A stretch of DNA of 64,000 nucleotides from Lachnospiraceae bacterium (GTDB taxonomy: Bacteria; Bacillota; Clostridia; Lachnospirales; Lachnospiraceae). Below are positions 1 to 9,084 of the stretch, one piece after another (the stretch's first letter is position 1; every line of letters begins with the position of its first letter). Position numbers and translations under genes: made by a program. Location: assembly GCA_022510605.1 (NCBI GenBank), contig JAFLTB010000003.1, positions 1 through 64,000 of the forward strand, given 5' to 3'. Below the pieces are notes generated by a model. That model made no database searches. It had not been told where the DNA came from and saw only the letters and a program-made list of their open reading frames with translations.

Positions 1-62
1 ATGCGAAGCATCACCTCTGCCGGAGTCGATTTGTGAATTTTTTTGAATCAAATTCAACAACA

Positions 63-905
63 TCAGACCTGCCACCCCTCCGGCAACACACATCTACCAC
101 CAATTCCCCTATGCTTCCAGCCATCCTTTTTCTTATCATAAGCCGTCACCATCAGATACTGCCAGCGATTGGCCGTTTTTAAGGAACGGTATATTTTCTT
201 CAATGGCACCCACTGCCGGTTATGGGAGGGGTCCCCGGAATCTGCCAGAAATATTTTGTCTGTTTTTTCATCGTATAAAAACAGTGTTACATAGTGGCCC
301 GGTGTATCCTTCCAGTAACAGGTACTGTTGCTGCTGCTCACCACCACAATACAGGCCTGGGAGTTTTTCACAATATTCTGAAATGAGGCATATTCCGAGG
401 GTTTACGCCCCACGTCACAGGTAAAGCCTGCCGAAGCCAGCGTCTGTTTCATATACCCCCAGTCAATGGCCCCGCCGCCTTCGTACATGCTTTTTTCCTT
501 GGCATACTGGTACATGTCAAGGGGCGAACAGCGGTAATCGGTCAGACTGCAATACACATTTGCCATACAGCACAGCCCACAGCCAAAACCACCAAAGGAA
601 CCACCGTCATAATACTGGGTTCCCCACCGGCCTGACCACTCCCTGCGCGCCTTCCAGGACTTTGGGCCCTGAAGATACGTGGCAATTCCTTCTGTCTGGT
701 CCGGTGTAACCGCAGAGTCCACGGAAGCCTTTGATGCAGCAGAGACAGCTGCCGGAGAGGAAATCGCCGCCTGGGTGGAGGCGGTTTCCCTGGCCTGGTC
801 TTTTTCCATATAATTGAGAAAAGCAGCGGCCGCCAGCATAAACACACTGAGCAGTACAATCACCAGAATCTGCTTTCCGTCATAATTTCGTTTGCGCATA
901 AGCAT
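63..905 (-). CDS. Secreted C39-like (papain-fold) cysteine peptidase
   Basis: This 280-residue protein has a short basic N-terminus, one hydrophobic segment at about residues 12-31 and then a Ser/Ala-rich linker to about residue 75, so it is probably membrane-anchored with an extracellular domain. The catalytic-type motif GGFGCGLCCMA sits at about residues 105-115, with Cys109 the likely nucleophile. A GHYV motif near residue 208 would supply the histidine, followed by a DSGDP segment. This order matches C39-like double-glycine/papain-like peptidase domains that occur without a transporter. A second ATG two codons in (899) is better spaced from the GGGG stretch and may be the real start. Substrate is unknown; the gene stands alone beside glyS. 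An amidase-type cysteine hydrolase of the same fold is the main alternative. Confidence 0.72.
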   Translation of the reverse strand: MLMRKRNYDGKQILVIVLLSVFMLAAAAFLNYMEKDQARETASTQAAISSPAAVSAASKASVDSAVTPDQTEGIATYLQGPKSWKARREWSGRWGTQYYDGGSFGGFGCGLCCMANVYCSLTDYRCSPLDMYQYAKEKSMYEGGGAIDWGYMKQTLASAGFTCDVGRKPSEYASFQNIVKNSQACIVVVSSSNSTCYWKDTPGHYVTLFLYDEKTDKIFLADSGDPSHNRQWVPLKKIYRSLKTANRWQYLMVTAYDKKKDGWKHRGIGGRCVLPEGWQV

Positions 906-930
906 TCCCCATCATTAGTCCTTCTCACTC

Positions 931-985
931 ATCGTGCTAGCACGATGGTGCCCGTTTGAACCCTATTTAATCTTGCGCCATCATG
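931..985. repeat. Short dispersed hairpin repeat, copy 1
   Basis: The stretch contains the palindrome ATCGTGCTAGCACGAT (931-946), the recurring core TAGCACGATGGTGC (938-951), then TTTGAACCCTATTTAATCTTGCGC and a terminal CATCATGCTA that mirrors the core. The same TTTGAACCCTGTTTAGTCTTGCGC tail follows the core at 4664. It lies between the C39-like peptidase gene and the end of glyS. Confidence 0.6.
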
Positions 986-990
986 CTAAA

Positions 991-2379
991 TTAAAAAACA
1001 AATTTGTCTGCAAAATATGCTTTCAATTCGCTTATTTTAATCCGTTCCTGCTCCATGGTATCCCGGTCGCGAACCGTCACCATGCCATCTTCTTCGGAAT
1101 CAAAATCATAGGTCACGCAGTATGGTGTGCCGATTTCATCCTGTCTTCGGTAACGCTTTCCGATATTGCCCCGGTCATCATACTCACAATTATATTCTTT
1201 GGCTAATTCTTCATAAATCTTTTCTGCCTTCTCATTCAGTTTCTTTGACAGCGGCAGAACCGCAACCTTAACTGGTGCTATTGCCGGATGAAAATGCAGT
1301 ACCGTCCGCACATCCCCCTCGCCGATTTCTTCCTCATCGTAAGCGCTGCAAAGGAAGGCTAAGGACATACGGCCGACTCCCAGAGACGGCTCAATGACAT
1401 ACGGCACATATTTTTCCTTTCGCTCATCGTCAAAATAACTCATATCCACACCGGAAGTATTCTGATGCTGGGTCAGGTCATAATCCGTGCGGTCGGCAAT
1501 ACCCCAGAGTTCTCCCCATCCAAAGGGATATAAAAATTCAATATCACTGGTGGCCTTGCTGTAGAAGGAAAGTTCCTCCGGGTCATGGTCGCGGACTCTC
1601 ATTTCATCCTCTTTGATTCCCAGCGACTTTAACCAGTTGATACAAAACTCTTTCCAATAAGCAAACCATTCCAAATCCGTATCCGGCACGCAGAAAAATT
1701 CCAGTTCCATCTGCTCAAATTCACAGGTACGGAAAATAAAGTTACCCGGTGTAATCTCGTTCCGGAAGGACTTTCCGATCTGTCCAATGCCAAATGGCAC
1801 CTTTTTCCGGGAGGTTCTCTGAACATTTTTGAAATTTACAAAAATACTCTGGGCGGTCTCCGGCCGAAGATACACGGCACTATTGGTATCCTCTGTCACA
1901 CCCTGAAATGTTTTGAACATCAGGTTGAACTGGCGGATTTCAGTAAAATCATGTGCGCCGCAGCTTGGGCAGACGATTTTGTGTTCTTCAATAAAGTTCT
2001 CCATCTGTTCTCTTTCCCAGCCGTCTACAGAGCCACCTAAATCCACACCGTTTTCTCCGGCGTAGTCCTCAATCAGTTTGTCGGCGCGAAACCGCTCATG
2101 ACATCCCCTGCAGTCCATCAAAGGGTCAGAAAAGCCGCTCAGATGTCCCGACGCCTCCCATGCCTTGGGATTCATCAGAATTCCGCAGTCCACTCCTACA
2201 TTATATTTATTTTCCTGGACAAATTTCTGCCACCAGGCATTTTTTACATTATTTTTTAATTCCACGCCGAGATGTCCGTAGTCCCATGTGTTGGCCATAC
2301 CGCCGTAAATCTCCGAACCCGGATAGATAAAGCCCCGGTTTTTCGACAGTGCAACAATTTTTTCCATTGTTTTTTCCAT
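991..2379 (-). CDS. glyS: Glycyl-tRNA synthetase, homodimeric class II
   Basis: The 462-residue product charges tRNA-Gly with glycine in the cytoplasm. It is the single-chain alpha2-type enzyme (also called GlyQS), not the alpha2beta2 bacterial form. Visible signatures are the N-terminal [16 protein letters not shown], two CxxC pairs (CRGC and CPSC) that can bind zinc, the RPETAQ segment, class II motif 2 around FRNEITP, and motif 3 EPSLGVGR near the C-terminus. The length is normal for the clostridial family. The start follows GGAGG with 7-bp spacing; a second Met at residue 5 is possible. No T-box is visible in the 81-bp gap upstream, so the gene may be co-transcribed with the LytTR/LiaF-like pair. 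Confidence 0.96.
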   Translation of the reverse strand: MEKTMEKIVALSKNRGFIYPGSEIYGGMANTWDYGHLGVELKNNVKNAWWQKFVQENKYNVGVDCGILMNPKAWEASGHLSGFSDPLMDCRGCHERFRADKLIEDYAGENGVDLGGSVDGWEREQMENFIEEHKIVCPSCGAHDFTEIRQFNLMFKTFQGVTEDTNSAVYLRPETAQSIFVNFKNVQRTSRKKVPFGIGQIGKSFRNEITPGNFIFRTCEFEQMELEFFCVPDTDLEWFAYWKEFCINWLKSLGIKEDEMRVRDHDPEELSFYSKATSDIEFLYPFGWGELWGIADRTDYDLTQHQNTSGVDMSYFDDERKEKYVPYVIEPSLGVGRMSLAFLCSAYDEEEIGEGDVRTVLHFHPAIAPVKVAVLPLSKKLNEKAEKIYEELAKEYNCEYDDRGNIGKRYRRQDEIGTPYCVTYDFDSEEDGMVTVRDRDTMEQERIKISELKAYFADKFVF

Positions 2380-2460
2380 ATTTTCTATCCTCCAAAATAA
2401 ATTCTTTTTCTATTTTACTATTATAAGGAGGATTTTTCAAGAATAAATCACCATAATTTC

Positions 2461-3174
2461 TTACACATAATAAATAGTGACGCCGGAAAAAGGGTTTTCT
2501 CCCTCCAATATCAGCTCCGCTGTGACATCCTCTGCATGCTTATTTTTCTCCGTCACGCCGCTAAAGGGAGAGTTTAGCTGGTTAACTACCTTCCACTGTC
2601 TGGGCACATACAACTCCACCCCCGAAAAAGTAGCGTTCATCGTAATAACAGCACGGCCGGATGGTATCTGGGCATTATCAAAATAGAGTTTCATACCACT
2701 AAATTTAGAGTCTACCACCGCCTGCTGAAAATTCGTGGAGGTCACATAGCGAATGATACCGCCAAATACGGAATGAAAATACAGCTTCTCTCCATCCTCT
2801 TCTTTGGCGTTTTTCTCTGCCTGTTTCCACTCATTCCGCTCCTTTTTAATCCCCTTGATTTTTTTCCAGCTTTTGCGCCGATTGGCAAAGAGTAGGTTTA
2901 GCCCAATGGTGCCAAGCAGGGCCGCAAGCAGTATCGTCCAAGGCGTAATGGGCGTAATTCCCAGCGGTTCATCGTACATAATGCCAATAAATGCCAGGGG
3001 AAACAAAATACCGCCAAAACTTATGTGCAGTACACTATAGACTATTGCCGCAAGGCACAGGATGGTAAACACAAGGGTAAATGTTCCCACAGAAGGGAGA
3101 TAGCCCATCTGGCTCACCACCAGATACGCTCCGGCCAGAATCAGGAACACTCCCCAAAAATAATTTTTCTTCAT
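2461..3174 (-). CDS. LiaF-like membrane protein
   Basis: This is a 237-residue integral membrane protein with about four transmembrane segments in the first 100 residues, a basic cytoplasmic stretch (residues about 105-130) and a C-terminal beta-rich domain with repeated FSGV/FSGM motifs. That layout is typical of the LiaF/YvqF family of cell-wall stress proteins, which repress or sense for neighbouring regulators. It starts 25 bp after the LytTR gene and is surely in the same operon. The pairing of a stand-alone LytTR regulator with a LiaF-like protein suggests that the membrane protein restrains the regulator; that role is inferred. Confidence 0.75.
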   Translation of the reverse strand: MKKNYFWGVFLILAGAYLVVSQMGYLPSVGTFTLVFTILCLAAIVYSVLHISFGGILFPLAFIGIMYDEPLGITPITPWTILLAALLGTIGLNLLFANRRKSWKKIKGIKKERNEWKQAEKNAKEEDGEKLYFHSVFGGIIRYVTSTNFQQAVVDSKFSGMKLYFDNAQIPSGRAVITMNATFSGVELYVPRQWKVVNQLNSPFSGVTEKNKHAEDVTAELILEGENPFSGVTIYYV

Positions 3175-3199
3175 ATCTTTATTCCCTCACTTTCTGCCT

Positions 3200-3676
3200 C
3201 TACGGCATTGGATTCTGTTGTATCTGTCGTTCTGTCAGCTTCTCACGCAAAGCCCTCACGTAATGTCTTGAAACAAACACCTTTTTGTGGGAATGAAAAA
3301 AGGCCGCTTCGCTAATAGTGGAAAAACTGCTTTTCCGCAGTGAATAAATCTGCCACACATTGACAATGGTAGATTTGGACACCCGCAAAAAATGCCCTGG
3401 AAGCATCTCTTCCAATTCATACAGCCGGCACTTGGTCTGGTACACATTATCTCTGGTGTGTGCATTCAGACTGCCATTTTCCGTCTCGAAAAACAAAATA
3501 TCCTCCAGCGCCACATAATACTCGGTGTCCTCTTTATACAATATGAAATTCTGCGTGGTTCCCACCGCAGAAGCAATGGCATTCTGTATCTGCCTCACTT
3601 CCCCGGTCAGCGCCCGGCAGCGCAGGATAATCTCCTCCTCCGCCAGCGACTCGTCCTGCTCAATGCGTATTTTCAT
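3200..3676 (-). CDS. LytTR-domain transcriptional regulator
   Basis: The product is 158 residues and has no receiver domain. An N-terminal segment of about 55 residues (QDESLAEEEIILRCRALTG) precedes a LytTR DNA-binding domain that starts at about residue 60. Recognisable landmarks are DILFFETENG, the LPGHFLRVSKSTIVNV core, and a final KVFVSRHYV strand. The start at 3676 was chosen because AGGAAAGGA precedes it; the frame extends 11 codons further without a ribosome site. It leads an operon with the LiaF-like gene. Two direct repeats of a LytTR-like site lie just upstream of its promoter (3747-3775), pointing to autoregulation. Confidence 0.85.
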   Translation of the reverse strand: MKIRIEQDESLAEEEIILRCRALTGEVRQIQNAIASAVGTTQNFILYKEDTEYYVALEDILFFETENGSLNAHTRDNVYQTKCRLYELEEMLPGHFLRVSKSTIVNVWQIYSLRKSSFSTISEAAFFHSHKKVFVSRHYVRALREKLTERQIQQNPMP

Positions 3677-3707
3677 ATCTTTTAGTTCCTTTCCTGCTGA
3701 CAATGTC

Positions 3708-3775
3708 ATTATAGCAGATGGAAGACTATTGTAAATGCTTTTGGGGTAAGTGGTCGAAATAAGAAAATAAGTGGT
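3708..3775 (-). promoter_or_regulatory. Promoter and tandem LytTR operator for the LytTR/LiaF-like operon
   Basis: Reading the minus strand, TTTACA (3730-3735) and TGCTATAAT with -10 TATAAT at 3708-3713 are 16 bp apart, an excellent extended -10 promoter. Just upstream are two direct copies of ACCACTTA (plus-strand TAAGTGGT at 3747-3754 and 3768-3775) with a 21-bp period. LytTR-family proteins are known to bind two direct ~9-bp repeats about two helical turns apart. The distal repeat overlaps the recO stop codon. Confidence 0.7.
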
Positions 3776-4506
3776 TATATATCTCCTATCATGGAAAGAG
3801 ATTGGAAGGTTTTATCAGTATGGGCGGAGAAATAACGCCCCACCACCTGCTCCAGCTCCGCTAATACCCCCTCTCCCACGGAAAAGGTGTAGAGTTTTTC
3901 CAGCGGCGCCGATACAATACGCTGGAGTGTATAAATAGCCGTCTCGGAAATGGTAATTCCCGTCCGGCCATCGTAGCAGGCATCACAGACAATCCCCGCC
4001 TCTCCCACATAGAAATGATGAAGTCCCTCGGTTTTTTCACAGCGGATGCAGGAAAAAATCCGGGGTGCCACACCCTCCAGGGCCAGCATCCGGAATTCAT
4101 ATATGTAACGCACCAGTTTCCGGGGCAGGGAAGGTACTGTCAGCGCCCGCAGGGACAGATACAGTAAGTTCAACTCTGCCTTTGCCTCCATACCTTCTCT
4201 GGTAAAATAAGAGGCCACCTCACAAAAGTATAATGCCATGTAAAGATTGTCCAGGTCCTTGCGCAGCTCAGGAAAAAAGTTTTTTACCTCCACCTGCTCA
4301 ATGGTATAGGAATCCCGTCCCCGATAAATGAAAAATTCCCCAAAGGTAAAGGGCTCTGTGGAAGCAGAAAGCGGACTTTTGGGGCGTCTTGCCCCTCTGG
4401 CAAAGGCGGCGATGCGTCCCCGCTCCTTTGTCAGAAGAACCACACGCTTATCCTGTTCACCGATGGTTGCGGCTGAGAGCACCATCCCCATCACTCGTTC
4501 CTTCAC
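3775..4506 (-). CDS. recO: DNA repair protein RecO
   Basis: RecO (243 residues) loads RecA on SSB-coated DNA in the RecFOR pathway. The N-terminal OB fold is seen in VLSAATIGEQDKRVVLLT and the conserved FARGARRPKS basic loop. A helical domain follows, with a CxxC...CxxC zinc site (CIRC ... CDAC) near residues 140-170. The frame begins at a GTG (4506) after GAGAGGGG; an ATG at 4491 after AAGGA is an equally good start and gives the more family-typical N-terminus MGMVLSAATIG. The era-yqzL-recO order is conserved with Bacillus. The last codons overlap the distal operator repeat of the LytTR operon. Confidence 0.94.
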   Translation of the reverse strand: MKERVMGMVLSAATIGEQDKRVVLLTKERGRIAAFARGARRPKSPLSASTEPFTFGEFFIYRGRDSYTIEQVEVKNFFPELRKDLDNLYMALYFCEVASYFTREGMEAKAELNLLYLSLRALTVPSLPRKLVRYIYEFRMLALEGVAPRIFSCIRCEKTEGLHHFYVGEAGIVCDACYDGRTGITISETAIYTLQRIVSAPLEKLYTFSVGEGVLAELEQVVGRYFSAHTDKTFQSLSMIGDI

Positions 4507-4627
4507 GCTGTCCCCTCTCTTCTTTGACTGAATTCATGCCGTATACACGGCTGGTCCTTACGTATTCCAAATAATCCGCCACCCGCCCGGTGCGGAAAAA
4601 ATTATCCCAGCATTCTTCCCTCTCCAT
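4457..4627 (-). CDS. yqzL: YqzL-like small protein between era and recO
   Basis: A 56-residue frame begins MEREECWDNFFRTGRVADYL after an ideal GGAGG site 7 bp upstream. The W-x2-F-x2-TG-x-V-x2-YL pattern matches the short YqzL family, and B. subtilis yqzL sits in the same place between era and recO. Function of the family is unknown. The C-terminal third runs 50 bp into recO in another frame, so its final residues are an out-of-frame reading of the recO start. That overlap would couple translation of the two genes. The family assignment rests on position and the short motif only. Confidence 0.66.
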   Translation of the reverse strand: MEREECWDNFFRTGRVADYLEYVRTSRVYGMNSVKEERGQREGTSDGDGALSRNHR

Positions 4628-4663
4628 GACCTTCCTCCTGTCGTATCTTACTTTCCCTGTCTC

Positions 4664-4755
4664 TAGCACGACGGTGCTAATTTGAACCCTGTTTAGTCTT
4701 GCGCTAGCGACAAAATAGCGTTGTTGCTTTCAGTCAGCCTAGCACGATGGTGCTA
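4664..4755. repeat. Dispersed hairpin repeat, double copy
   Basis: Two cores, TAGCACGACGGTGCTA (4664-4679) and TAGCACGATGGTGCTA (4740-4755), enclose TTTGAACCCTGTTTAGTCTTGCGCTAGC and a short A/T-rich linker. Each core can fold as a 6-bp stem with a GATG or GACG loop. The element fills the gap between era and yqzL inside an apparent operon, so it should be transcribed. Confidence 0.68.
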
Positions 4756-4796
4756 ACAGTAGGATGTCCACTGGAGCCTCTGGCTATGCTGGCACT

Positions 4797-5702
4797 TTAT
4801 TCCATCTCGTGATAGCCGAAATTCTTCAACTGCAGAGCGCTGTCCCGCCAGTCTTTCCGCACCTTTACCCAAAGTTTCAGATTGACCTTGCTCTGTAAAA
4901 AATCCTCAATTTCCTTCCGGGCACTGGTCCCTATTTTCTTTAACATGGCACCCTGTTTGCCAATGACAATGCCCTTGTGGGAATCCCTCTCACAGACAAT
5001 GGTGGCATCAATATCCATGAGCCCCCGCCGTCCCGGCCGCTCCTTCATCTGCTCGATGGATACGGCAATGCCATGGGGAATCTCATCCGACAGCAGCCGC
5101 AGCGCCTTCTCCCGAATTAACTCTGCCACAATCTGGCGTTCCGGCTGGTCCGTCACTGTATCCTCATCGTAATACGCCGGCCCCGCCTCCAGATACTCAA
5201 ACATTGTGGCCAGCAAATCCTCCACACACTCCCCGGTCTTTGCCGACACCGGCACAATTTCCGCAAAATCCAGAATATCCTTATAAGCGTCAATACATAC
5301 CAGCAGCTCCTCTTTTTTCACTGTATCTATTTTATTCATGACAAGAATAACCGGTACCGATACTTTCTCCAACACTTCCGCAATGTGACGCTCTCCCTTG
5401 CCGATAAAGTCTGTAGCCTCCACCAGCCACAGCACCAAATCCACCTCCCGGAAGGAGCGCTCTGCCACATTTACCATGTACTCCCCCAGTTTGTTTTTCG
5501 CCTTATGAATCCCCGGCGTATCCAGAAATATAATCTGCCCCCGCTCATCATGATATACTGTCTGAATCCGGTTTCTCGTGGTCTGGGGCTTGTTTGATGT
5601 AATGGCAATCTTCTGTCCAATCATCCGGTTCATCAAAGTCGACTTTCCCACATTGGGCCGCCCCACCAGAGTGGCAAAACCCGATTTGAATTGTTTCTCC
5701 AT
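4797..5702 (-). CDS. era: Ribosome-assembly GTPase Era
   Basis: Era (301 residues) is a GTPase that binds the 3' end of 16S rRNA during 30S maturation. The G1 motif GRPNVGKST is at about residue 14, followed by DTPGIH (G3), NKID (G4) and SAK (G5). The C-terminal KH domain carries GIVIGKQGAMLKKIG near residue 245. Length and order are standard. An AAGGAGAGG site precedes the ATG. It is the first gene of the era-yqzL-recO cluster, 35 bp downstream of the M16C peptidase gene, so the two may be co-transcribed. Confidence 0.97.
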   Translation of the reverse strand: MEKQFKSGFATLVGRPNVGKSTLMNRMIGQKIAITSNKPQTTRNRIQTVYHDERGQIIFLDTPGIHKAKNKLGEYMVNVAERSFREVDLVLWLVEATDFIGKGERHIAEVLEKVSVPVILVMNKIDTVKKEELLVCIDAYKDILDFAEIVPVSAKTGECVEDLLATMFEYLEAGPAYYDEDTVTDQPERQIVAELIREKALRLLSDEIPHGIAVSIEQMKERPGRRGLMDIDATIVCERDSHKGIVIGKQGAMLKKIGTSARKEIEDFLQSKVNLKLWVKVRKDWRDSALQLKNFGYHEME

Positions 5703-5737
5703 CTTTCCTCTCCTTTTTAAAATATCCAGTGTAATAA

Positions 5738-8659
5738 CTAATTCAATACCCGCACTGTATCAAACAATTCTCCGGACTGTTTTATCTTATCCTCGCTTCC
5801 CAGCACACAAATATAGCCATCCGACAATATGGCGTCTATCATTTCCGCCATCTTTTGAATCTTTTCGCAATCGGTGGACAAAACCTCATCCCGGCTTTTC
5901 TGTACATCCTCATCGGTCAAATCTGTCATGTAGGCAGCGAAGGAGCGCTTGCCCTTCTCCCTTGGGGGCAGTGGTGTATCCAGTTCACTTATTGTACCAA
6001 TAATATATTTCATCAATTCCCGCTCATCGGCCTCAAAGTTTCGCAGATAGTCCGGCACGCCCTGGTATACCTGGTTGGTCTCCGCCAGATTCGGATCTCG
6101 GTACGATACCATGTAGCCAAACCCCTCTCTGAAAAACTGGCACATTACGCCATAGGCGCCGCCCTTCACGCGAACCTCATTCCAGAGATAGTCATATCCC
6201 AGGATGGTGCGCAGCACCCGGCAGGTGCCGCTGTAGGCAATGCCCTTGTCCCCAAAGAGACCTGCCCTGGCCACATACTGAACCTTGCCCGCCGTGGCAA
6301 AGCCCTCGTTCTTCCCCCGGGGCGGCAATTTCCACTCCGGCGTAATCGCTGGATGCTCCACAGACTGCGGCAGTCCCTCCAGCAGGCGGTCAAGATTTTT
6401 CTCTAATACTTCATACCCCTCATTATCTGCCGTAATACTGATGCGGAAACGCTCTCTGGTAAACACGGCCTCTGCCAGCGCTTCCAGTACCTGTATCAGA
6501 TTTTCCTTCCGCTCTTCAAAATGCTCCTCCATGTCACAGAGAAAATCATAGTAGCCAATGCCGTTTGTCTGCTCCTTGTAGTATGAGCCTTCCTTAAAAT
6601 AAGACATAATCCGGCTCACCGCCGTACTGTGTCCCGCCGATTGCAACGTCTCCTGTTTGCTGGAGCGGTTCTCGCCAATCACCTCTTTTAACCGCTTTTC
6701 ATCTCCGATGTGGGAAGCCGTAAGAATTTCCTTCAAAATCTCCATCATATGACCGGTTTCCTGATACAAAAACCGGGTACTTATCTCCAGCATCATGTCA
6801 AACCGCCCGTCTTTTCTACTGCTGTAGTGTCCCATGCTGCCAGAATATCCACCGGCATGAAGCAGTATCTCATTTCCCAGAGCCAGCTTGTCATAGTGGT
6901 CGGTATCCACAGCTCCTATCAGTTCCGCCAAAAGTCCCAGATATGGTGCATATTCTCTCAAATCCTTTACATCAAAGACCAGCCGGATATAACTGATGCC
7001 ATTGGTAAAAATATCGTGGTGAAGGGCCAGACAGCCCCCTATATTCTTTTCTTTATTGGAAAAAGGCATGGCCTTTTTTCCAATATCCTCCCTTGTCAGC
7101 AGCGGAATGCAGGTCAACGCCTCCGGTGGTGTGGCTTCCTCCTGATATGCCTTCAGCGCCGCCGTTTTTTCTGTCAGTTCTTCCAGTTCCTTCTGGCCCA
7201 GGGATTTTTTATATGCCTCCAGCTTATCCTGCTCCTCTTTTTCCAGCCGGGCCGTCAGTCCCACCTTCGGCTCCACACTGACAAAGCTCATATGGGTATT
7301 ATCTAACAGATAGGTCTGAATGATATTTTCAAAATACCCGGTTCCAATCTGCTGCTTCAAAAACTCGAAGGTATCATTGGCCAGGATATGAATAAATGGT
7401 TTTGTCTCATCGTACAGCCAGCTGTCAAAAATCTGCAGGCCATACATCAGTCCCTTGGGATAAAACCCAAAGTCCGCCTCCCGATGATGAAATTCCAGGG
7501 CGTTGATGGCCGCCCGCAGGGACTTTTCATTCAGTCCCTCCTTTACCAACTGCTCCAGGGTGGTTCTCACAGTATCCAAAAAGGCCTGCTTCTGCTCCTT
7601 CCTGACATTCTTTGCAATGAAGGAAAAATAGGGCTGATAGATACTCTCCTCATAACCGCCGGTAATTTCACTTCCAATGCCGGCATCTGTCAGCGCCTGC
7701 TTTACCGGCGCCCCCACCGACTCAATCAGCACATGCTCCAATACCTGAAATGCCTGATACAGATTCCGGTCCAAAGAATCCCCGCACACTGCATTCAGAC
7801 TGAAATACGCTTTTCCTTCTGTTTCCTCTCCCTCTACCACAGAGTAGAAGCCATACTCCTCCTTCCTCTCTGCAAAGGGTTTCTGCAGGGCAATCCGGGA
7901 ATCCACAGAAAGATAGTCAAAATGACTCAGGTACTTTTCCTCCAGCCAGTTCAGCTTTTCCTCCATATCCATATCCCCGTACAGATAAATATAACTGTTG
8001 GAGGGATGATAATACTGCCTGTGAAAATCCAAAAATCCCTGCCAGGTCAGCTCCGGAATGTCTGCCGGGTCACCGCCGGACTCCACGCCATAGGCTGTGT
8101 CCGGGAACAGGGACTGCTGGATATTCCGTTCCAGCAGCTGGTCTGGGGAGGAAAACACTCCCTTCATTTCATTGAATACCACGCCATTGTATTTCAGGGG
8201 AGCCTCCGGACTCTCTAATTCGTAATGCCAGCCCTCCTGACGGAAAATTTTTTCCTCTTTGTAAATATTCGGATAAAACACCGCATCCAGATAAACGTGC
8301 ATCAGGTTTTGAAAATCCTTGTCGTTGCAGCTGGCCACCGGATATACCGTTTTATCCGGGTAGGTCATGGCATTGAGAAAAGTGTTTAATGAGCCCTTCG
8401 CCAGTTCAACAAAAGGGTCTTTCACCGGAAATTCCCGGGAGCCGCACAAAACCGTATGCTCTACAATGTGCGCTACGCCTGTGGAATCCTTTGGGGGCGT
8501 GCGAAATCCTATAGAAAAGACCTTGTTGTTGTCATCGTTTTCTATTAAAACCACCTTGGCTTTTGTTTTCTTATGCTCCAGCAGATACCCGTCGCTGTTT
8601 AACTCTGCCAGCTTTTGTTTTTCCAAAAGTTCATATGCTTCACATTTTTTTACATCCAT
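5738..8659 (-). CDS. M16C-family zinc metallopeptidase (PreP/falcilysin-like)
   Basis: This 973-residue protein is a full-length M16C enzyme, made of four homologous domains in one chain. The inverted zinc motif HIVEH is at residues 64-68 in the context GVAHIVEHTVLCGS, followed by KDPF and the FRQEGWHYE segment that supplies the distal glutamate. The second half keeps the family GGAYG motif (VKGGAYGVMCQF). Members degrade unfolded peptides of up to about 65 residues inside a closed chamber. No signal peptide is seen, so it is probably cytoplasmic. The start follows GAGGA. It is the first gene of the era cluster. Confidence 0.9.
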   Translation of the reverse strand: MDVKKCEAYELLEKQKLAELNSDGYLLEHKKTKAKVVLIENDDNNKVFSIGFRTPPKDSTGVAHIVEHTVLCGSREFPVKDPFVELAKGSLNTFLNAMTYPDKTVYPVASCNDKDFQNLMHVYLDAVFYPNIYKEEKIFRQEGWHYELESPEAPLKYNGVVFNEMKGVFSSPDQLLERNIQQSLFPDTAYGVESGGDPADIPELTWQGFLDFHRQYYHPSNSYIYLYGDMDMEEKLNWLEEKYLSHFDYLSVDSRIALQKPFAERKEEYGFYSVVEGEETEGKAYFSLNAVCGDSLDRNLYQAFQVLEHVLIESVGAPVKQALTDAGIGSEITGGYEESIYQPYFSFIAKNVRKEQKQAFLDTVRTTLEQLVKEGLNEKSLRAAINALEFHHREADFGFYPKGLMYGLQIFDSWLYDETKPFIHILANDTFEFLKQQIGTGYFENIIQTYLLDNTHMSFVSVEPKVGLTARLEKEEQDKLEAYKKSLGQKELEELTEKTAALKAYQEEATPPEALTCIPLLTREDIGKKAMPFSNKEKNIGGCLALHHDIFTNGISYIRLVFDVKDLREYAPYLGLLAELIGAVDTDHYDKLALGNEILLHAGGYSGSMGHYSSRKDGRFDMMLEISTRFLYQETGHMMEILKEILTASHIGDEKRLKEVIGENRSSKQETLQSAGHSTAVSRIMSYFKEGSYYKEQTNGIGYYDFLCDMEEHFEERKENLIQVLEALAEAVFTRERFRISITADNEGYEVLEKNLDRLLEGLPQSVEHPAITPEWKLPPRGKNEGFATAGKVQYVARAGLFGDKGIAYSGTCRVLRTILGYDYLWNEVRVKGGAYGVMCQFFREGFGYMVSYRDPNLAETNQVYQGVPDYLRNFEADERELMKYIIGTISELDTPLPPREKGKRSFAAYMTDLTDEDVQKSRDEVLSTDCEKIQKMAEMIDAILSDGYICVLGSEDKIKQSGELFDTVRVLN

Positions 8660-8823
8660 GGTTTCCTCATTTCCGCACTGTCCTGGTGCCTATAATTATG
8701 TTGGGCGGATTTCCCGCCTCCTGGTAGTATTTTCACAATTTCTTCCAATATTTATACAGTACCACATTTTTTCCTGTAATGCAAAATTCTTTTCTGGTGG
8801 TTTTGTAATTTTCAATTTTATTT

Positions 8824-8950
8824 GTAAAACGCACCCATCCCAAAATGGGATGGGTGAATATGCAGCAAAAGCGCACTCGGAAAACCAGTTTTCCAGATGC
8901 GCTTCTGCTGCATATTGACATTGCCGCTTTCAGCGGTAAGTCCTTTTTAC
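8824..8950. repeat. 127-bp structured repeat, copy A
   Basis: This copy matches copy B (9398-9524) over its whole length in the same orientation. Ends GTAAAA and TTTTTAC pair. Inside are three hairpins: an 11-bp perfect stem with AAA loop (8832-8856), a long stem in which 18 of 19 bp pair (8857-8875 with 8898-8916) and which continues as GGAAAA/TTTTCC, and CCGCT-TTC-AGCGG (8924-8936). The fold would be cloverleaf-like. It lies between the divergent M16C peptidase and csp genes. Confidence 0.85.
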
Positions 8951-9013
8951 ATTCAAAAGATAATCCTAAAAGCAAATTTCCAAAAGATATATACAAACGA
9001 AAGAAAATTCTTT

Positions 9014-9042
9014 TTGACTTTTCCTGCATGTTGTGATATGGT
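9014..9042 (+). promoter_or_regulatory. Promoter of the cold-shock gene
   Basis: TTGACT (9014-9019) and TATGGT (9037-9042) are separated by 17 bp, with a TGA just before the -10 element. The predicted 5' UTR is about 35 nt, too short for the long thermosensor leader known from E. coli cspA. Confidence 0.65.
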
Positions 9043-9084
9043 TAGATTGTGTTAAAATTTTTTATTTTTAGGAGGCAAAACACA

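Noticed and set aside
2380-2460. T-box in front of glyS
   Set aside because: The gap is only 81 bp and lacks a TGGNACC motif or terminator.
7388-8218. 276-codon plus-strand frame opposite the M16C peptidase gene
   Set aside because: Antisense shadow of a well-conserved peptidase with no family signature.
9043-9084. Long cold-sensing 5' UTR for csp
   Set aside because: The predicted leader is only about 35 nt and contains no stable structure; repeat copy A lies upstream of the promoter and is not part of it.
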